The notes under the pieces are model-generated. The model ran no database searches. It worked only from the letters and a program-made list of their open reading frames with translations, and was not told the origin of the DNA. A stretch of DNA of 6,569 nucleotides from Methylomonas sp. (GTDB lineage Bacteria > Pseudomonadota > Gammaproteobacteria > Methylococcales > Methylomonadaceae), in contig JALSLS010000458.1 in assembly GCA_026988195.1 (NCBI GenBank), forward strand, positions 1-6,569, written 5' to 3'. Position numbers and translations under genes: made by a program. This document shows, in pieces, positions 1 to 6,569 of the stretch; position 1 is the first letter of the stretch, and each line of letters begins with the position of its first letter.

Positions 1-951
1 TCGCTTCCCTCTCATTTTAAAGGAGGCTACCTGAATAATGACTGAGATAGTCTCTACTACAAACACTCCCCCCATAATCATCAATACAATTTCCTGGCGT
101 ACTAATACAGCTAATATACCTAATGCTGCCCCTAATGCTAAAGCACCTACATCTCCCATAAAAACCATAGCAGGGTAAGCGTTGAACCATAAAAAGCCTA
201 AACCTGCTCCAACTAATGCCGTACAAAAAACAATCAACTCGCCTGATTTAGGTAAATATGGAATAGCTAAATATTCTGCAAATTTTATATTCCCCGAGAG
301 ATAAGCAAAAATGCCTAACGCTGCTGCCACCATTACTGTCGGCATAATAGCTAAACCATCAAGACCATCTGTTAAATTAACTGCATTACTCGTTCCTACA
401 ATGACAAAATAAGTGACAACAATATAAAACCAGCCCATTTCAATCATGACATCTTTAAAGAAAGGCACGATAAATTGCGTTTCAGCTGCGACTTCAACCG
501 TTTGGTATAAAAAAATAGCCGCAGTTAATGCAATCGCTGATTGCCAAAACAACTTTGCTGTTGCTGATAAACCGTCACTATTTCCTTGCATGACTTTTCG
601 GTAATCATCCACAAACCCTATAACTCCATGCCCTAATGTGACTAATAACACAACCCATACATAACGATTTTCTAGATCTGCCCAAAGCAATGTACTAATC
701 GATATAGCCACTAAAATTAAGGCTCCTCCCATTGTTGGTGTACCCGCTTTTTCATAATGACTTTCTGGACCATCTTCTCTAATTGATTGCCCAATTTTTT
801 TTCTAGTTAATTTTCTTATCATCACCGGACCGACAATAAATGAAATAACTAATGCGGTTAATGCTCCTAGAATGGCTCTTAAGGTCAAGTATTGAAATAC
901 TCGAAAGCCACTATCAAAATTCATTAAATAATCTGTTAAATAAAGTAACAT
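1..951 (-). CDS. mraY: MraY, phospho-MurNAc-pentapeptide transferase (3' end cut by window)
   Basis: Polytopic inner-membrane enzyme that transfers phospho-MurNAc-pentapeptide from UDP to undecaprenyl phosphate, forming lipid I, the first membrane step of peptidoglycan synthesis. I translated 317 codons without a stop from the ATG at 951 down to base 1; the family is about 360 residues, so roughly 43 C-terminal residues, including the HHH motif, lie outside. Seen directly: GTPTMGG near residues 70-76, the catalytic pair in GFVDDYRK (D115, D116), NAVNLTDGLDGLA at about 189-201, and the third catalytic aspartate in MGDVGALALG (D267). These numbers match those known for E. coli. Several hydrophobic membrane segments are evident (for example about 23-42, 77-90, 97-113, 175-187, 203-219). 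An AAGG-type ribosome binding site sits 6 nt before the ATG, 13 bp after the murF stop. The Ala after DVG, where E. coli has Ser, is to my recollection also found in Pseudomonas, so it is not an anomaly. Identification is very secure. Confidence 0.97.
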   Translation of the reverse strand, partial: MLLYLTDYLMNFDSGFRVFQYLTLRAILGALTALVISFIVGPVMIRKLTRKKIGQSIREDGPESHYEKAGTPTMGGALILVAISISTLLWADLENRYVWVVLLVTLGHGVIGFVDDYRKVMQGNSDGLSATAKLFWQSAIALTAAIFLYQTVEVAAETQFIVPFFKDVMIEMGWFYIVVTYFVIVGTSNAVNLTDGLDGLAIMPTVMVAAALGIFAYLSGNIKFAEYLAIPYLPKSGELIVFCTALVGAGLGFLWFNAYPAMVFMGDVGALALGAALGILAVLVRQEIVLMIMGGVFVVETISVIIQVASFKMRGKR

Positions 952-964
952 TGCTAACCTTTCT
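952..964 (-). promoter_or_regulatory. murF-mraY spacer with ribosome binding site for mraY
   Basis: The 13-bp gap between the murF TAA (965-967) and the mraY ATG (949-951) reads AGAAAGGTTAGCA on the sense strand. AAAGG (958-962) is a recognisable Shine-Dalgarno core 6 nt from the start codon. It is the clearest one among the complete junctions in the window, so mraY probably initiates independently as well as by coupling. Confidence 0.7.
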
Positions 965-2326
965 TTATGTCCTGAAACTTGTAACTATTGCTTCTACAAC
1001 TGTTTCCATCTTTTGTGAACGAGAACCTTTAATTAATACGGTTTCATTCCCCTGTAACTCTTGCTCTAAATACGCGATTAACTCTGTCTGCGTCTGAAAA
1101 AAAACAGCCCCTCTGCCAAATGAATGGGAGGTGGATTCTGCGTCAGAGCCTATCGTTAGCAAGCGTGCTATTTTCATCGATTTAATTAACTCACCTAATT
1201 CCTTATGTTTCTTGATACTGTCTTTTCCCATTTCGGCTAATGCACCCATCACAAACCAAGGCTCACCCTCACACTGCATTAACACTTCCAAAGCCACTTT
1301 CACAGAGCTAGGGTTTGCATTATAAGTATCATCAATAACCAGCTTTGCTTGTTTTCCAACTAATGGTTGCAGCCGACCTGTAACCGCTTTCATTTGCTCC
1401 AGCCCTTGTTTAATTTGGGATAATTCAACCCCAAAAGCCAAACAACTTGCTGCTGCCGCTAATGCATTAACCACATTATGTTGTCCTGCCAACCCAAGCT
1501 TTATATCGATGTCACCTTTTGTAGTCAACAATCTAAATCGACTAGCAAATTCACCCTGCTTCACATTTAGTTTAATTTCTTTTGCTGTCACATCAGCAGA
1601 TTCATTTAAACCAAAACTAACAATTCTTTTGCCTTTAGCAATTTCTGTCCATAAGTCATAATAATGGTCATCCTTATTCAAGATTGCTATGCCATTACTG
1701 CCTAGTGCTGCAAAAATTTCACCCTTTGCATTTGCCACCCCATCTAGGCTACCAAAACCCTCTATATGTGCCGCGCCTACATTAGTAATAACAGCAACAT
1801 CAGCTTGAGCATATTCACTGCTATAGGCGATCTCACCACTATGGTTAGCTCCCATTTCAATAACTGCATATTGATGCTGTTCCTGCAATTTTAATAATGT
1901 TAATGGTACGCCGATATCATTATTTAAATTGCCCTGGGTAAACAACACCTGGGCACCTACACTCAAAATGGCGGCAATCATTTCTTTTACCGTTGTTTTG
2001 CCATTACTTCCCGTTATCGCAACGGTTTTTACTTTAGCCTTTTTTTTCCAGAGCTTAGCTAATTCGGCTAAAGCTAAATGACTATCTTTAACAATTATTT
2101 GTGCTAATTTAGTATCACCTTTCTGTTCAACCAAAACGGCGCTTGCGCCTGCTGCCTCTGCCTTATCAATAAAACTGTGCCCATCAAAACGCTGACCTTT
2201 TATCGCTATATATAAATCTGCTTTAGCTAAGGTTCTAGTATTAATACTAAAAGAACAAACAGCTCTATCCTCTCCTAATAATACCCCACCCACTGCTTCT
2301 GCAATTTCACTTAATAATACGTCCAT
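965..2326 (-). CDS. murF: MurF, UDP-MurNAc-tripeptide:D-Ala-D-Ala ligase
   Basis: Cytoplasmic ATP-dependent ligase that adds D-alanyl-D-alanine to UDP-MurNAc-tripeptide, giving the pentapeptide precursor used by MraY. It is 453 residues, the normal length for the family. Seen directly: an N-terminal substrate domain (about 1-90) with SINTRTL at 27-33; the P-loop ITGSNGKTT at 104-112; GNLNNDIGVPLTLL at 132-145; EMGANHSGEI at 157-166; the ADP-binding DDTYNANPSS at 332-341; and a C-terminal domain ending with LIKGSRS near 431-437. The Gly-Ser-Asn P-loop and the GNLNN stretch separate MurF from MurC, MurD and MurE. The ATG overlaps the last base of the murE stop (TAATG), with only a weak GAGCGAG stretch upstream, so translation is likely coupled to murE. 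A Lys-rich linker at 94-96 is encoded by an A8G tract (see findings). No truncation or missing key residue was seen. Confidence 0.97.
   Translation of the reverse strand: MDVLLSEIAEAVGGVLLGEDRAVCSFSINTRTLAKADLYIAIKGQRFDGHSFIDKAEAAGASAVLVEQKGDTKLAQIIVKDSHLALAELAKLWKKKAKVKTVAITGSNGKTTVKEMIAAILSVGAQVLFTQGNLNNDIGVPLTLLKLQEQHQYAVIEMGANHSGEIAYSSEYAQADVAVITNVGAAHIEGFGSLDGVANAKGEIFAALGSNGIAILNKDDHYYDLWTEIAKGKRIVSFGLNESADVTAKEIKLNVKQGEFASRFRLLTTKGDIDIKLGLAGQHNVVNALAAAASCLAFGVELSQIKQGLEQMKAVTGRLQPLVGKQAKLVIDDTYNANPSSVKVALEVLMQCEGEPWFVMGALAEMGKDSIKKHKELGELIKSMKIARLLTIGSDAESTSHSFGRGAVFFQTQTELIAYLEQELQGNETVLIKGSRSQKMETVVEAIVTSFRT
2039..2045 (-). other. A_AAA_AAG heptamer in murF (possible slippery site)
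   Basis: In the murF reading frame, codons 94-96 are AAA AAA AAG, which contain the heptamer A_AAA_AAG in the phase used for -1 frameshifting in E. coli dnaX. A -1 shift would add one Gly codon (GGC) and then meet TAA, giving a product of about 97 residues that holds only the N-terminal domain. A 5-bp perfect stem with a 5-nt loop (2011-2025) lies 13 nt downstream, further than the usual 5-8 nt. No convincing Shine-Dalgarno stimulator was seen upstream. The heptamer is certain; a frameshifting function is only a possibility. Confidence 0.2.
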
Positions 2327-2328
2327 TA
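2324..2328 (-). promoter_or_regulatory. murE-murF TAATG stop/start overlap
   Basis: The sense strand reads TAATG: the murE stop TAA (2326-2328) shares its last A with the murF start ATG (2324-2326). This arrangement lets a terminating ribosome restart on murF. Only a weak GAGCGAG purine stretch precedes it, so coupling is the probable mode of initiation. The coupling itself is inferred. Confidence 0.6.
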
Positions 2329-3795
2329 CACTCGCTCTAACAAAGCTTTCTTCACAACCATCTGATCACTAAATGCATATCTAACACCTTGTATATCTTG
2401 ATAATTTTCATGCCCTTTTCCTGCAATAACAATACAGTCTTGTTTTTCTGCCTGATTTATTACACTCTGTATTGCCTTTTCTCTATTTTGAATAAGCTGA
2501 TAGTTTTTACCCTCAAAGCCATTCAAAATTTCATCAACAATCTGCTCAGGCGTTTCCAATCGAGGGTTATCATTTGTTATAACAACTCGGTCAGCTAATT
2601 TTTCGGCTATTGCTCCCATTTGGGGCCGCTTACCTTTATCTCTATTCCCCCCACAACCAAACACTAGCCATAACTGATGCGAACAATATTTTTTCAACCC
2701 CTGTAACACTTTCTCTAATGCAGCCGGTGTATGAGCATAATCAACAAAAACAAAAGGCTTATCACCTCCGCCAAAACATTCCATCCTGCCAGTAACAGGG
2801 GTCAATTCATTGATGCGACTCACTGCCGATGCTAAAGATTCTCCTTGAGCCAATCGAACAGTAATGACAGCTAAAATATTTTCTAAATTAAAATCACCTA
2901 CAATTTTTGTTTGCACAAAAACACTTTGTTTTTTCCAGCAAACAAAAAACTCAATCCCATTTAAGCTGTAATTCACTTGCTCAACTGTTACATTTTCAGT
3001 AACAGAGTTAGTATTCCCTTTTACACTGAAAGCCCAACGTTTTACATTTTCATGGGTAACGGCTAAAAAACTTTCACTATTTTTGTCATCATTATTGACG
3101 ACTACAAATTGCAATTCAGGCCGTTTAAATAAAATTAATTTAGCGGCTAAATATTCTGCCATTGAGCCGTGATAATCTAAATGATCTCGGCTTAAGTTAG
3201 TAAATACAGCGCCTTTAAAATTAACTGCATTCACTCGGCCTTGTTCTAAGCCGTGGGATGAAACTTCCATCACCACAGTTTTCTTTTTTAATTCAACAAA
3301 ACCAGCCAAAATTTGTTGTACATCTAATGCATCTGGGGTTGTATTCACTGTTTTATTTAAAGCTCCTTTTTCGCCCCACCCCAAAGTACCAATCACAGCA
3401 CTATCAGGAATAACCTGCATTAAAAACTGACTACATGTCGTTTTACCGTTAGTCCCCGTCACCCCAATCACTTCTATTTTTTTTGAAGGTGATTGGTAAA
3501 AGCGATCAGCAATACAACCCAGTTTTGAGCTTAAATCCTTTACTTCCTGTTGGAAACACCCCAGTGTTTCAACTAGAAAATTTTCACTTCCTGCTGACTC
3601 ATAAATAACCGCAAAAGCTCCATTTTCGATAGCCTTACTGGCATAAACCAAACCATGCTCACGGGTTCCTGCTATTGCTATAAAAACAAAATCTTTTTTT
3701 ACTTTCCGGCTATCAAGGGCAATCCCCTTTATATCTGTTACATCCTTTGCTAATGAACCCTCAACTAGGCCATCTAATAATTCAGCAATATTCAT
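2326..3795 (-). CDS. murE: MurE, UDP-MurNAc-L-Ala-D-Glu:meso-diaminopimelate ligase
   Basis: Cytoplasmic ATP-dependent ligase that adds the third stem-peptide residue. At 489 residues it has normal family length. Seen directly: an N-terminal UDP-substrate domain with LDSRKV at 28-33; the P-loop GVTGTNGKTT at 111-120; NTTPD at 151-155; EVSSHGL at 177-183; TNLSRDHLDYHG at 199-210; the lysine expected to be carbamylated in YLAAK (K219); VDYAHTP at 351-357; the DNPR motif at 409-412; and GKGHE at 459-463. DNPR is the established signature for meso-diaminopimelate rather than L-lysine, so the wall is of the Gram-negative type. The ATG overlaps the ftsI TGA by 4 bp and has no recognisable Shine-Dalgarno, which favours reinitiation from ftsI. 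An A8 tract encodes Lys105-Lys106 just before the P-loop. All key residues are present. Confidence 0.97.
   Translation of the reverse strand: MNIAELLDGLVEGSLAKDVTDIKGIALDSRKVKKDFVFIAIAGTREHGLVYASKAIENGAFAVIYESAGSENFLVETLGCFQQEVKDLSSKLGCIADRFYQSPSKKIEVIGVTGTNGKTTCSQFLMQVIPDSAVIGTLGWGEKGALNKTVNTTPDALDVQQILAGFVELKKKTVVMEVSSHGLEQGRVNAVNFKGAVFTNLSRDHLDYHGSMAEYLAAKLILFKRPELQFVVVNNDDKNSESFLAVTHENVKRWAFSVKGNTNSVTENVTVEQVNYSLNGIEFFVCWKKQSVFVQTKIVGDFNLENILAVITVRLAQGESLASAVSRINELTPVTGRMECFGGGDKPFVFVDYAHTPAALEKVLQGLKKYCSHQLWLVFGCGGNRDKGKRPQMGAIAEKLADRVVITNDNPRLETPEQIVDEILNGFEGKNYQLIQNREKAIQSVINQAEKQDCIVIAGKGHENYQDIQGVRYAFSDQMVVKKALLERV
3792..3795 (-). promoter_or_regulatory. ftsI-murE ATGA overlap
   Basis: The murE ATG (3793-3795) and the ftsI stop TGA (3792-3794) share the ATGA tetranucleotide. 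The upstream sense sequence (GACCCAAGCAAA before the ATG) has no Shine-Dalgarno match, so murE translation probably depends on ribosomes finishing ftsI. The overlap is seen directly; the dependence is inferred. Confidence 0.6.
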
Positions 3796-5519
3796 TTTGC
3801 TTGGGTCAATAATACCGGCATGGTATCTTCTTTATCCGGCGCAACCCCATAAACCCTTAATGCTCCCGCCATTACTTTAGAAAATATGGGGGCTGCAACC
3901 AAGCCACCATAATATTTTCCTGCACTAGGCTCATCAACCATCACCGCAATGACAAACCGAGGATTACTTACTGGAGCCAAACCAGCAAAAACAGCTAAAT
4001 AGCGATCATTAGCATAACCACCTGCTGTTGCCTTCTTTACTGTCCCTGTTTTTCCTGCAACTCGGTACCCATCAACCCGTGCTTGATAAGCGGTACCATC
4101 TCTTTTTAAGACATGCTCAAGCATTTCTATCACTTTTTTTGCCGTATCTGCAGAATAAACCCGTTTTGCATCATAATCCTCTTCCCGCTTCAATAAACTA
4201 ACGGAATGTAATATACCTTCATCAGCTAAAGCGGTATAAGCTCTAGCCAACTGCAATACGGAAGTTGCGACTCCATATCCATACGATAGAGTTGCATGTT
4301 CAAAATCATGCCAGCGTTGTACATCTAATAACGCCCCACTCGCTTCCCCTGGAAACCCAGCATTTGCAGAAACACCAAAACCTAACTGGTGGTAACTATC
4401 CCAAAAATATTCTCTCGGCATTTTTAAAGCAATTTTACTGATCCCCACATTGCTAGATTTTTTTAATATATGCATTAAATCTAAAGTGCCGTAATTACGA
4501 ACATCCTTCACTAAATTACGCCCAACCGTATAGAACCCATGAGTTTCTATCTGAGTAGTTTCATCCACATAACCACCCTCCAATGCTGCTGCAACAACAA
4601 AGGGCTTTACTGTTGACCCAGGCTCAAAAACATCCAGCAAGGCTCTATTTCTCACAGCATTAGCTTTTAACCCTCGTCTAGTATTAGGGTTAAAAGCAGG
4701 CTGATTGACTGCCGCTAAAACCTCACCATTTTTTGCATCTAATACCACTAACGATGCGGAAAAAGCCTTATGTTTGACAAATCCCTCTTGTAACGCTTTA
4801 AAGGCTATATATTGAATTCTCTGATCAATACTTAAAACAAGGTTCTGCCCAGAAATAGGTGCTTGAATATTTTCAACATCTTTAATAACTCGACGTCGAC
4901 CATCTCTGATCACTCGTTTTTTGCCTGAAACCCCTTTTAAACTATTCTCATACCCACGCTCCATTCCTTCTTGACCCACATCATCAATATCAGTGAAACC
5001 AACAATATGGGCTGAAACCGCTCCCGCTGGGTAATAGCGTTTAAACTCTCTTTCAAAATAAACACCGCTTACCCCAAATGCTCTTATCTTTTTAGCTAAG
5101 GCAGGATTAATTCGTCTTTTTAAATAACTAAACCGCGTACTAATACCTTCCTTTAACAAAGCATTTACTTTTTTACTAGGGACTTTAAGTATCTTTGCCA
5201 ACCGTCTAAATTTATCCTCTTCAGTTTTTTTAAAAAACTTAGGATTCACCCAAACAGATTCCACAGGTGTACTAATCGCTAAAGGCTCATTATTTCGATC
5301 TAAAATCTTACCTCTATAAGCAGAAACAGACACCGCCCCTACATGTCGCCTGTCACCTTGCTGTTGTAAAAACTGTTTTTCAATAACCTGCAAAAAAACA
5401 GCACGCCCCGACAACACTCCCATCCCTAGCATCATAACGCCAAGTAATAAGCGTCGCCTCACTGCAAATTTATTGGGCTTAACAGGTTCTGAAACCTGTA
5501 TATGCCTTGCCTCTCTCAT
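3792..5519 (-). CDS. ftsI: FtsI (PBP3), septal peptidoglycan D,D-transpeptidase
   Basis: Class B penicillin-binding protein that crosslinks septal peptidoglycan in the periplasm, working with FtsW and activated through FtsQLB and FtsN. It is 575 residues, close to the 588 of E. coli. Seen directly: a basic cytoplasmic tail (1-23); one membrane anchor (about 24-45) followed by the family-typical AVFLQV; the pedestal domain with RGKILDRN at 69-76 and RYYPAG at 161-166; and the transpeptidase domain with catalytic EPGSTVKP (S302, K305), the SSN triad at 355-357 and KTGT at 490-493. KYYGG at 535-539 is also conserved. The C-terminal tail after the last domain strand is about eight residues shorter than in E. 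coli. The start is fixed by a 4-bp overlap with the ftsL stop; no Shine-Dalgarno is visible. PBP2/MrdA is less likely given the neighbours and the closer match to PBP3 motifs. Confidence 0.96.
   Translation of the reverse strand: MREARHIQVSEPVKPNKFAVRRRLLLGVMMLGMGVLSGRAVFLQVIEKQFLQQQGDRRHVGAVSVSAYRGKILDRNNEPLAISTPVESVWVNPKFFKKTEEDKFRRLAKILKVPSKKVNALLKEGISTRFSYLKRRINPALAKKIRAFGVSGVYFEREFKRYYPAGAVSAHIVGFTDIDDVGQEGMERGYENSLKGVSGKKRVIRDGRRRVIKDVENIQAPISGQNLVLSIDQRIQYIAFKALQEGFVKHKAFSASLVVLDAKNGEVLAAVNQPAFNPNTRRGLKANAVRNRALLDVFEPGSTVKPFVVAAALEGGYVDETTQIETHGFYTVGRNLVKDVRNYGTLDLMHILKKSSNVGISKIALKMPREYFWDSYHQLGFGVSANAGFPGEASGALLDVQRWHDFEHATLSYGYGVATSVLQLARAYTALADEGILHSVSLLKREEDYDAKRVYSADTAKKVIEMLEHVLKRDGTAYQARVDGYRVAGKTGTVKKATAGGYANDRYLAVFAGLAPVSNPRFVIAVMVDEPSAGKYYGGLVAAPIFSKVMAGALRVYGVAPDKEDTMPVLLTQAK
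5516..5519 (-). promoter_or_regulatory. ftsL-ftsI ATGA overlap
   Basis: The ftsI ATG (5517-5519) overlaps the ftsL stop TGA (5516-5518). The sense sequence before it (AAAGCCTAATCA) has no clear Shine-Dalgarno. This supports both the chosen ftsI start and coupled translation that would keep FtsL and FtsI synthesis linked. Confidence 0.6.
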
Positions 5520-5794
5520 TGATTAGGCTTTAAAAATATAATTTTTTCACGTGCTGGCATTATTAACTTCAGTTTCCGTGTTGCCACCTGTTCTACTCTA
5601 TTTTCTTCAGTTAATGTGGTTAGCTCCAGCTGTAATTGTCCCCATTCCACTTCATACTTATCTAAACTCGCCTCTTCCGCCTGAATAGCTATAAAAAGTA
5701 ATCGAGACTGATACTTACTACTAATGACCGCGAGTGCAGATAGCAAAAAAATAACCAGCAAACCTACAATCAAAGCGCTATTAAAGGAAGGCAC
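5516..5794 (-). CDS. ftsL: FtsL, small bitopic divisome protein
   Basis: Inner-membrane cell-division protein that forms the FtsQ-FtsL-FtsB complex and helps activate FtsW-FtsI. It is 92 residues, somewhat shorter than the 121 of E. coli but within the range for gammaproteobacteria. Seen directly: a very short N-terminal tail, one membrane segment (about 7-25, LIVGLLVIFLLSALAVISS), then a periplasmic stretch rich in Leu, Glu and Gln (about 33-68) that fits the family's coiled coil, including the EWGQLQLE block at 50-57, and a C-terminal region with ATRKLKLIMP at 71-80. The start is GTG at 5794. It is the first possible start, because the rsmH stop TAA lies in the same frame two codons upstream. 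GAAAGAG, about 8 nt before it, is a modest ribosome binding site. Sequence conservation in this family is low, so position between rsmH and ftsI carries much of the call. Confidence 0.9.
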   Translation of the reverse strand: MPSFNSALIVGLLVIFLLSALAVISSKYQSRLLFIAIQAEEASLDKYEVEWGQLQLELTTLTEENRVEQVATRKLKLIMPAREKIIFLKPNQ

Positions 5795-5800
5795 TAGTTA
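5792..5800 (-). promoter_or_regulatory. rsmH-ftsL junction, in-frame TAA-CTA-GTG
   Basis: The sense strand reads TAACTAGTG: rsmH stop, one codon, then the GTG start of ftsL in the same reading frame. A purine-rich GAAAGAG at the 3' end of rsmH can serve as ribosome binding site. GTG and the modest site suggest limited FtsL initiation, possibly coupled to rsmH; this is inference. Confidence 0.55.
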
Positions 5801-6569
5801 AACTCTTTCAGCCACTCGCATTACAGCACTTCTAGCTCTTGCATTTTTTTGTAACTCTGTTCTGCCCGCCTTCACTGCTTTGCCTACCCTTTTCAATACA
5901 CCTTGCTCAATATCAGCTTCTTTAATCGGAATCCTACCAGGATTGTATTTACGTCCAGATTCATTTCTAATAAAACGTTTTACAATTCTATCTTCCAGCG
6001 AATGGAAAGAAATTATTGCCATCCGTCCACTTGGCGCCAAAATATTCATGGCTTGTCGAAGACCCATTTTAATCTCCTCCAATTCATTATTAATTTCAAT
6101 TCTTATTGCTTGAAAACTTCGTGTTGCCGGATGCTTATGCTTTTCCCTTTTAGACACCACACCTTCAATCAATTTTGCTAAATCTAAAGTCGTTACTAAT
6201 GGCTTATCAACACGTCGCTCAATAATTGCCCCCGCAATACGTCGGGCAAACCGTTCCTCACCATATTCAAACAACACTTTAACTAAGTCTTTTTCTTCAA
6301 CCTGTTGCAACCATTCAGCAGCCGACATGCCGGTGCTATCGTCCATTCTCATATCTAAAGGCCCCTCTCTCATAAAGCTAAACCCCCTTACAGAATCATC
6401 TAGCTGGGGAGAAGAAACCCCCAAATCCATTAGTACACCGTCAACTTTTCCATGCCAGCCATACTGGTCAATAACCGTTTCCAATTCAGAAAAGCAGCCA
6501 TGATGCAAAGAAAACCGAGAATCCTTCCCCATCTCACCAGCATAAACTGAATGAATAGCCTCCAAATCA
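5798..6569 (-). CDS. rsmH: RsmH, 16S rRNA (cytosine1402-N4)-methyltransferase (5' end cut by window)
   Basis: SAM-dependent methyltransferase (formerly MraW) that N4-methylates C1402 in the decoding region of 16S rRNA. 256 codons are visible, from 6568 to the TAA at 5798-5800. The reading frame runs open off the window edge: the first visible residues, Asp-Leu-Glu-Ala-Ile, align with the E. coli segment DRDPQAI, so roughly 55 N-terminal residues, including the GTFGRGGHS SAM-binding loop, are missing. The TTG at 6563-6565 is therefore an internal Leu codon and not a start. Seen directly: DLGVSSPQLDD, RGFSFM and GPLDMRMD, the GEERFARRIA stretch, HPATRSFQAIRIEINNELEE, the ISFHSLEDRIVKRF block, and the C-terminal NARARSAVMRVAER. 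All are strongly conserved in the family. First gene of the visible dcw operon; its promoter and any mraZ gene would be beyond 6569. Confidence 0.96.
   Translation of the reverse strand, partial: DLEAIHSVYAGEMGKDSRFSLHHGCFSELETVIDQYGWHGKVDGVLMDLGVSSPQLDDSVRGFSFMREGPLDMRMDDSTGMSAAEWLQQVEEKDLVKVLFEYGEERFARRIAGAIIERRVDKPLVTTLDLAKLIEGVVSKREKHKHPATRSFQAIRIEINNELEEIKMGLRQAMNILAPSGRMAIISFHSLEDRIVKRFIRNESGRKYNPGRIPIKEADIEQGVLKRVGKAVKAGRTELQKNARARSAVMRVAERV

Noticed and set aside
17..226. Minus-strand 69-codon open frame in the mraY region
   Set aside because: It lies in a different frame from the unbroken 317-codon MraY frame that contains D267 and the conserved GDVGALALG motif, so it is a shadow of mraY.
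795..802. A8 tract in mraY codons 50-53 as another slippery site
   Set aside because: It encodes conserved basic residues (RKKIG) of a cytoplasmic loop, is not at a domain boundary, and a -1 shift would give a meaningless short product. Most likely compositional.
852..1325. Plus-strand open frames opposite mraY and murF (852-1097 and 1131-1325)
   Set aside because: They are antisense to strongly conserved coding sequence, have no family-like motifs or ribosome binding sites, and are best explained as shadow frames.
2011..2025. CCGTT-loop-AACGG inverted repeat as an intrinsic terminator
   Set aside because: The stem is only 5 bp, is not followed on the sense strand by a U run, and lies over conserved P-loop codons of murF.
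2389..2795. Plus-strand open frames opposite murE (2389-2598 and 2610-2795)
   Set aside because: Antisense to conserved MurE domains; the low-complexity composition follows from the complement of AT-rich coding DNA.
5224..5237. TTTTTTAAAAAA stretch in ftsI as a frameshift signal or terminator
   Set aside because: In the ftsI frame it reads TTT TTT AAA AAA, which is not the X_XXY_YYZ phase, and it has no GC-rich stem. It is codon use for Phe-Phe-Lys-Lys.
5880..6181. Two overlapping plus-strand frames opposite rsmH
   Set aside because: Both lie in antisense frames of a conserved gene and overlap each other; no recognisable protein features.
6563..6565. TTG in rsmH as a possible translation start giving a 255-residue protein
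   Set aside because: The frame stays open to the window edge and the residues around it match the interior of RsmH, after its SAM-binding loop. The apparent start is created by the window boundary.

Overview
This window is a stretch of the division and cell wall (dcw) gene cluster of a Gram-negative bacterium, almost certainly a gammaproteobacterium. All genes lie on the minus strand. Read in the direction of transcription (high to low coordinates) the order is rsmH (5' end outside the window), ftsL, ftsI, murE, murF, mraY (3' end outside the window). This is the classical dcw order. The MraY, MurE and FtsI sequences carry gammaproteobacterial features: the MraY catalytic aspartates fall at the same residue numbers as in E. 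coli, MurE has the DNPR meso-diaminopimelate motif, and FtsI has the full PBP3 motif set. The DNA is AT-rich by eye (many A/T-ending codons and poly-A tracts on the sense strand). I cannot name a genus from the sequence alone.

Layout: 5798-6569 rsmH (16S rRNA methyltransferase, N-terminal part missing); 5516-5794 ftsL (small bitopic divisome protein, GTG start); 3792-5519 ftsI (septal transpeptidase, PBP3); 2326-3795 murE (adds meso-DAP); 965-2326 murF (adds D-Ala-D-Ala); 1-951 mraY (makes lipid I, about 43 C-terminal residues missing). Junctions are extremely tight: a 3-bp gap, two 4-bp ATGA overlaps, one TAATG overlap and a 13-bp gap. There is no non-coding stretch longer than 13 bp, so I see no room for a dedicated terminator, a non-coding RNA outside the genes, a mobile element or a CRISPR array.

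How they work together: MurE and MurF finish the cytoplasmic UDP-MurNAc-pentapeptide, MraY transfers it to undecaprenyl phosphate to give lipid I, and FtsI crosslinks the resulting peptidoglycan at the septum, in a divisome that includes FtsL. RsmH is a ribosome-modifying enzyme that conventionally travels with this cluster. The tight junctions point to one polycistronic message with translational coupling, with its promoter outside the window beyond 6569.

I found no previously undescribed system. The window is ordinary core genome. The one signal I consider worth a cheap check is a dnaX-type A_AAA_AAG heptamer in murF exactly between its UDP-substrate domain and its ATPase domain, with a similar A8 tract at the equivalent place in murE. 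Chance in an AT-rich genome encoding a Lys-rich linker is the leading explanation.
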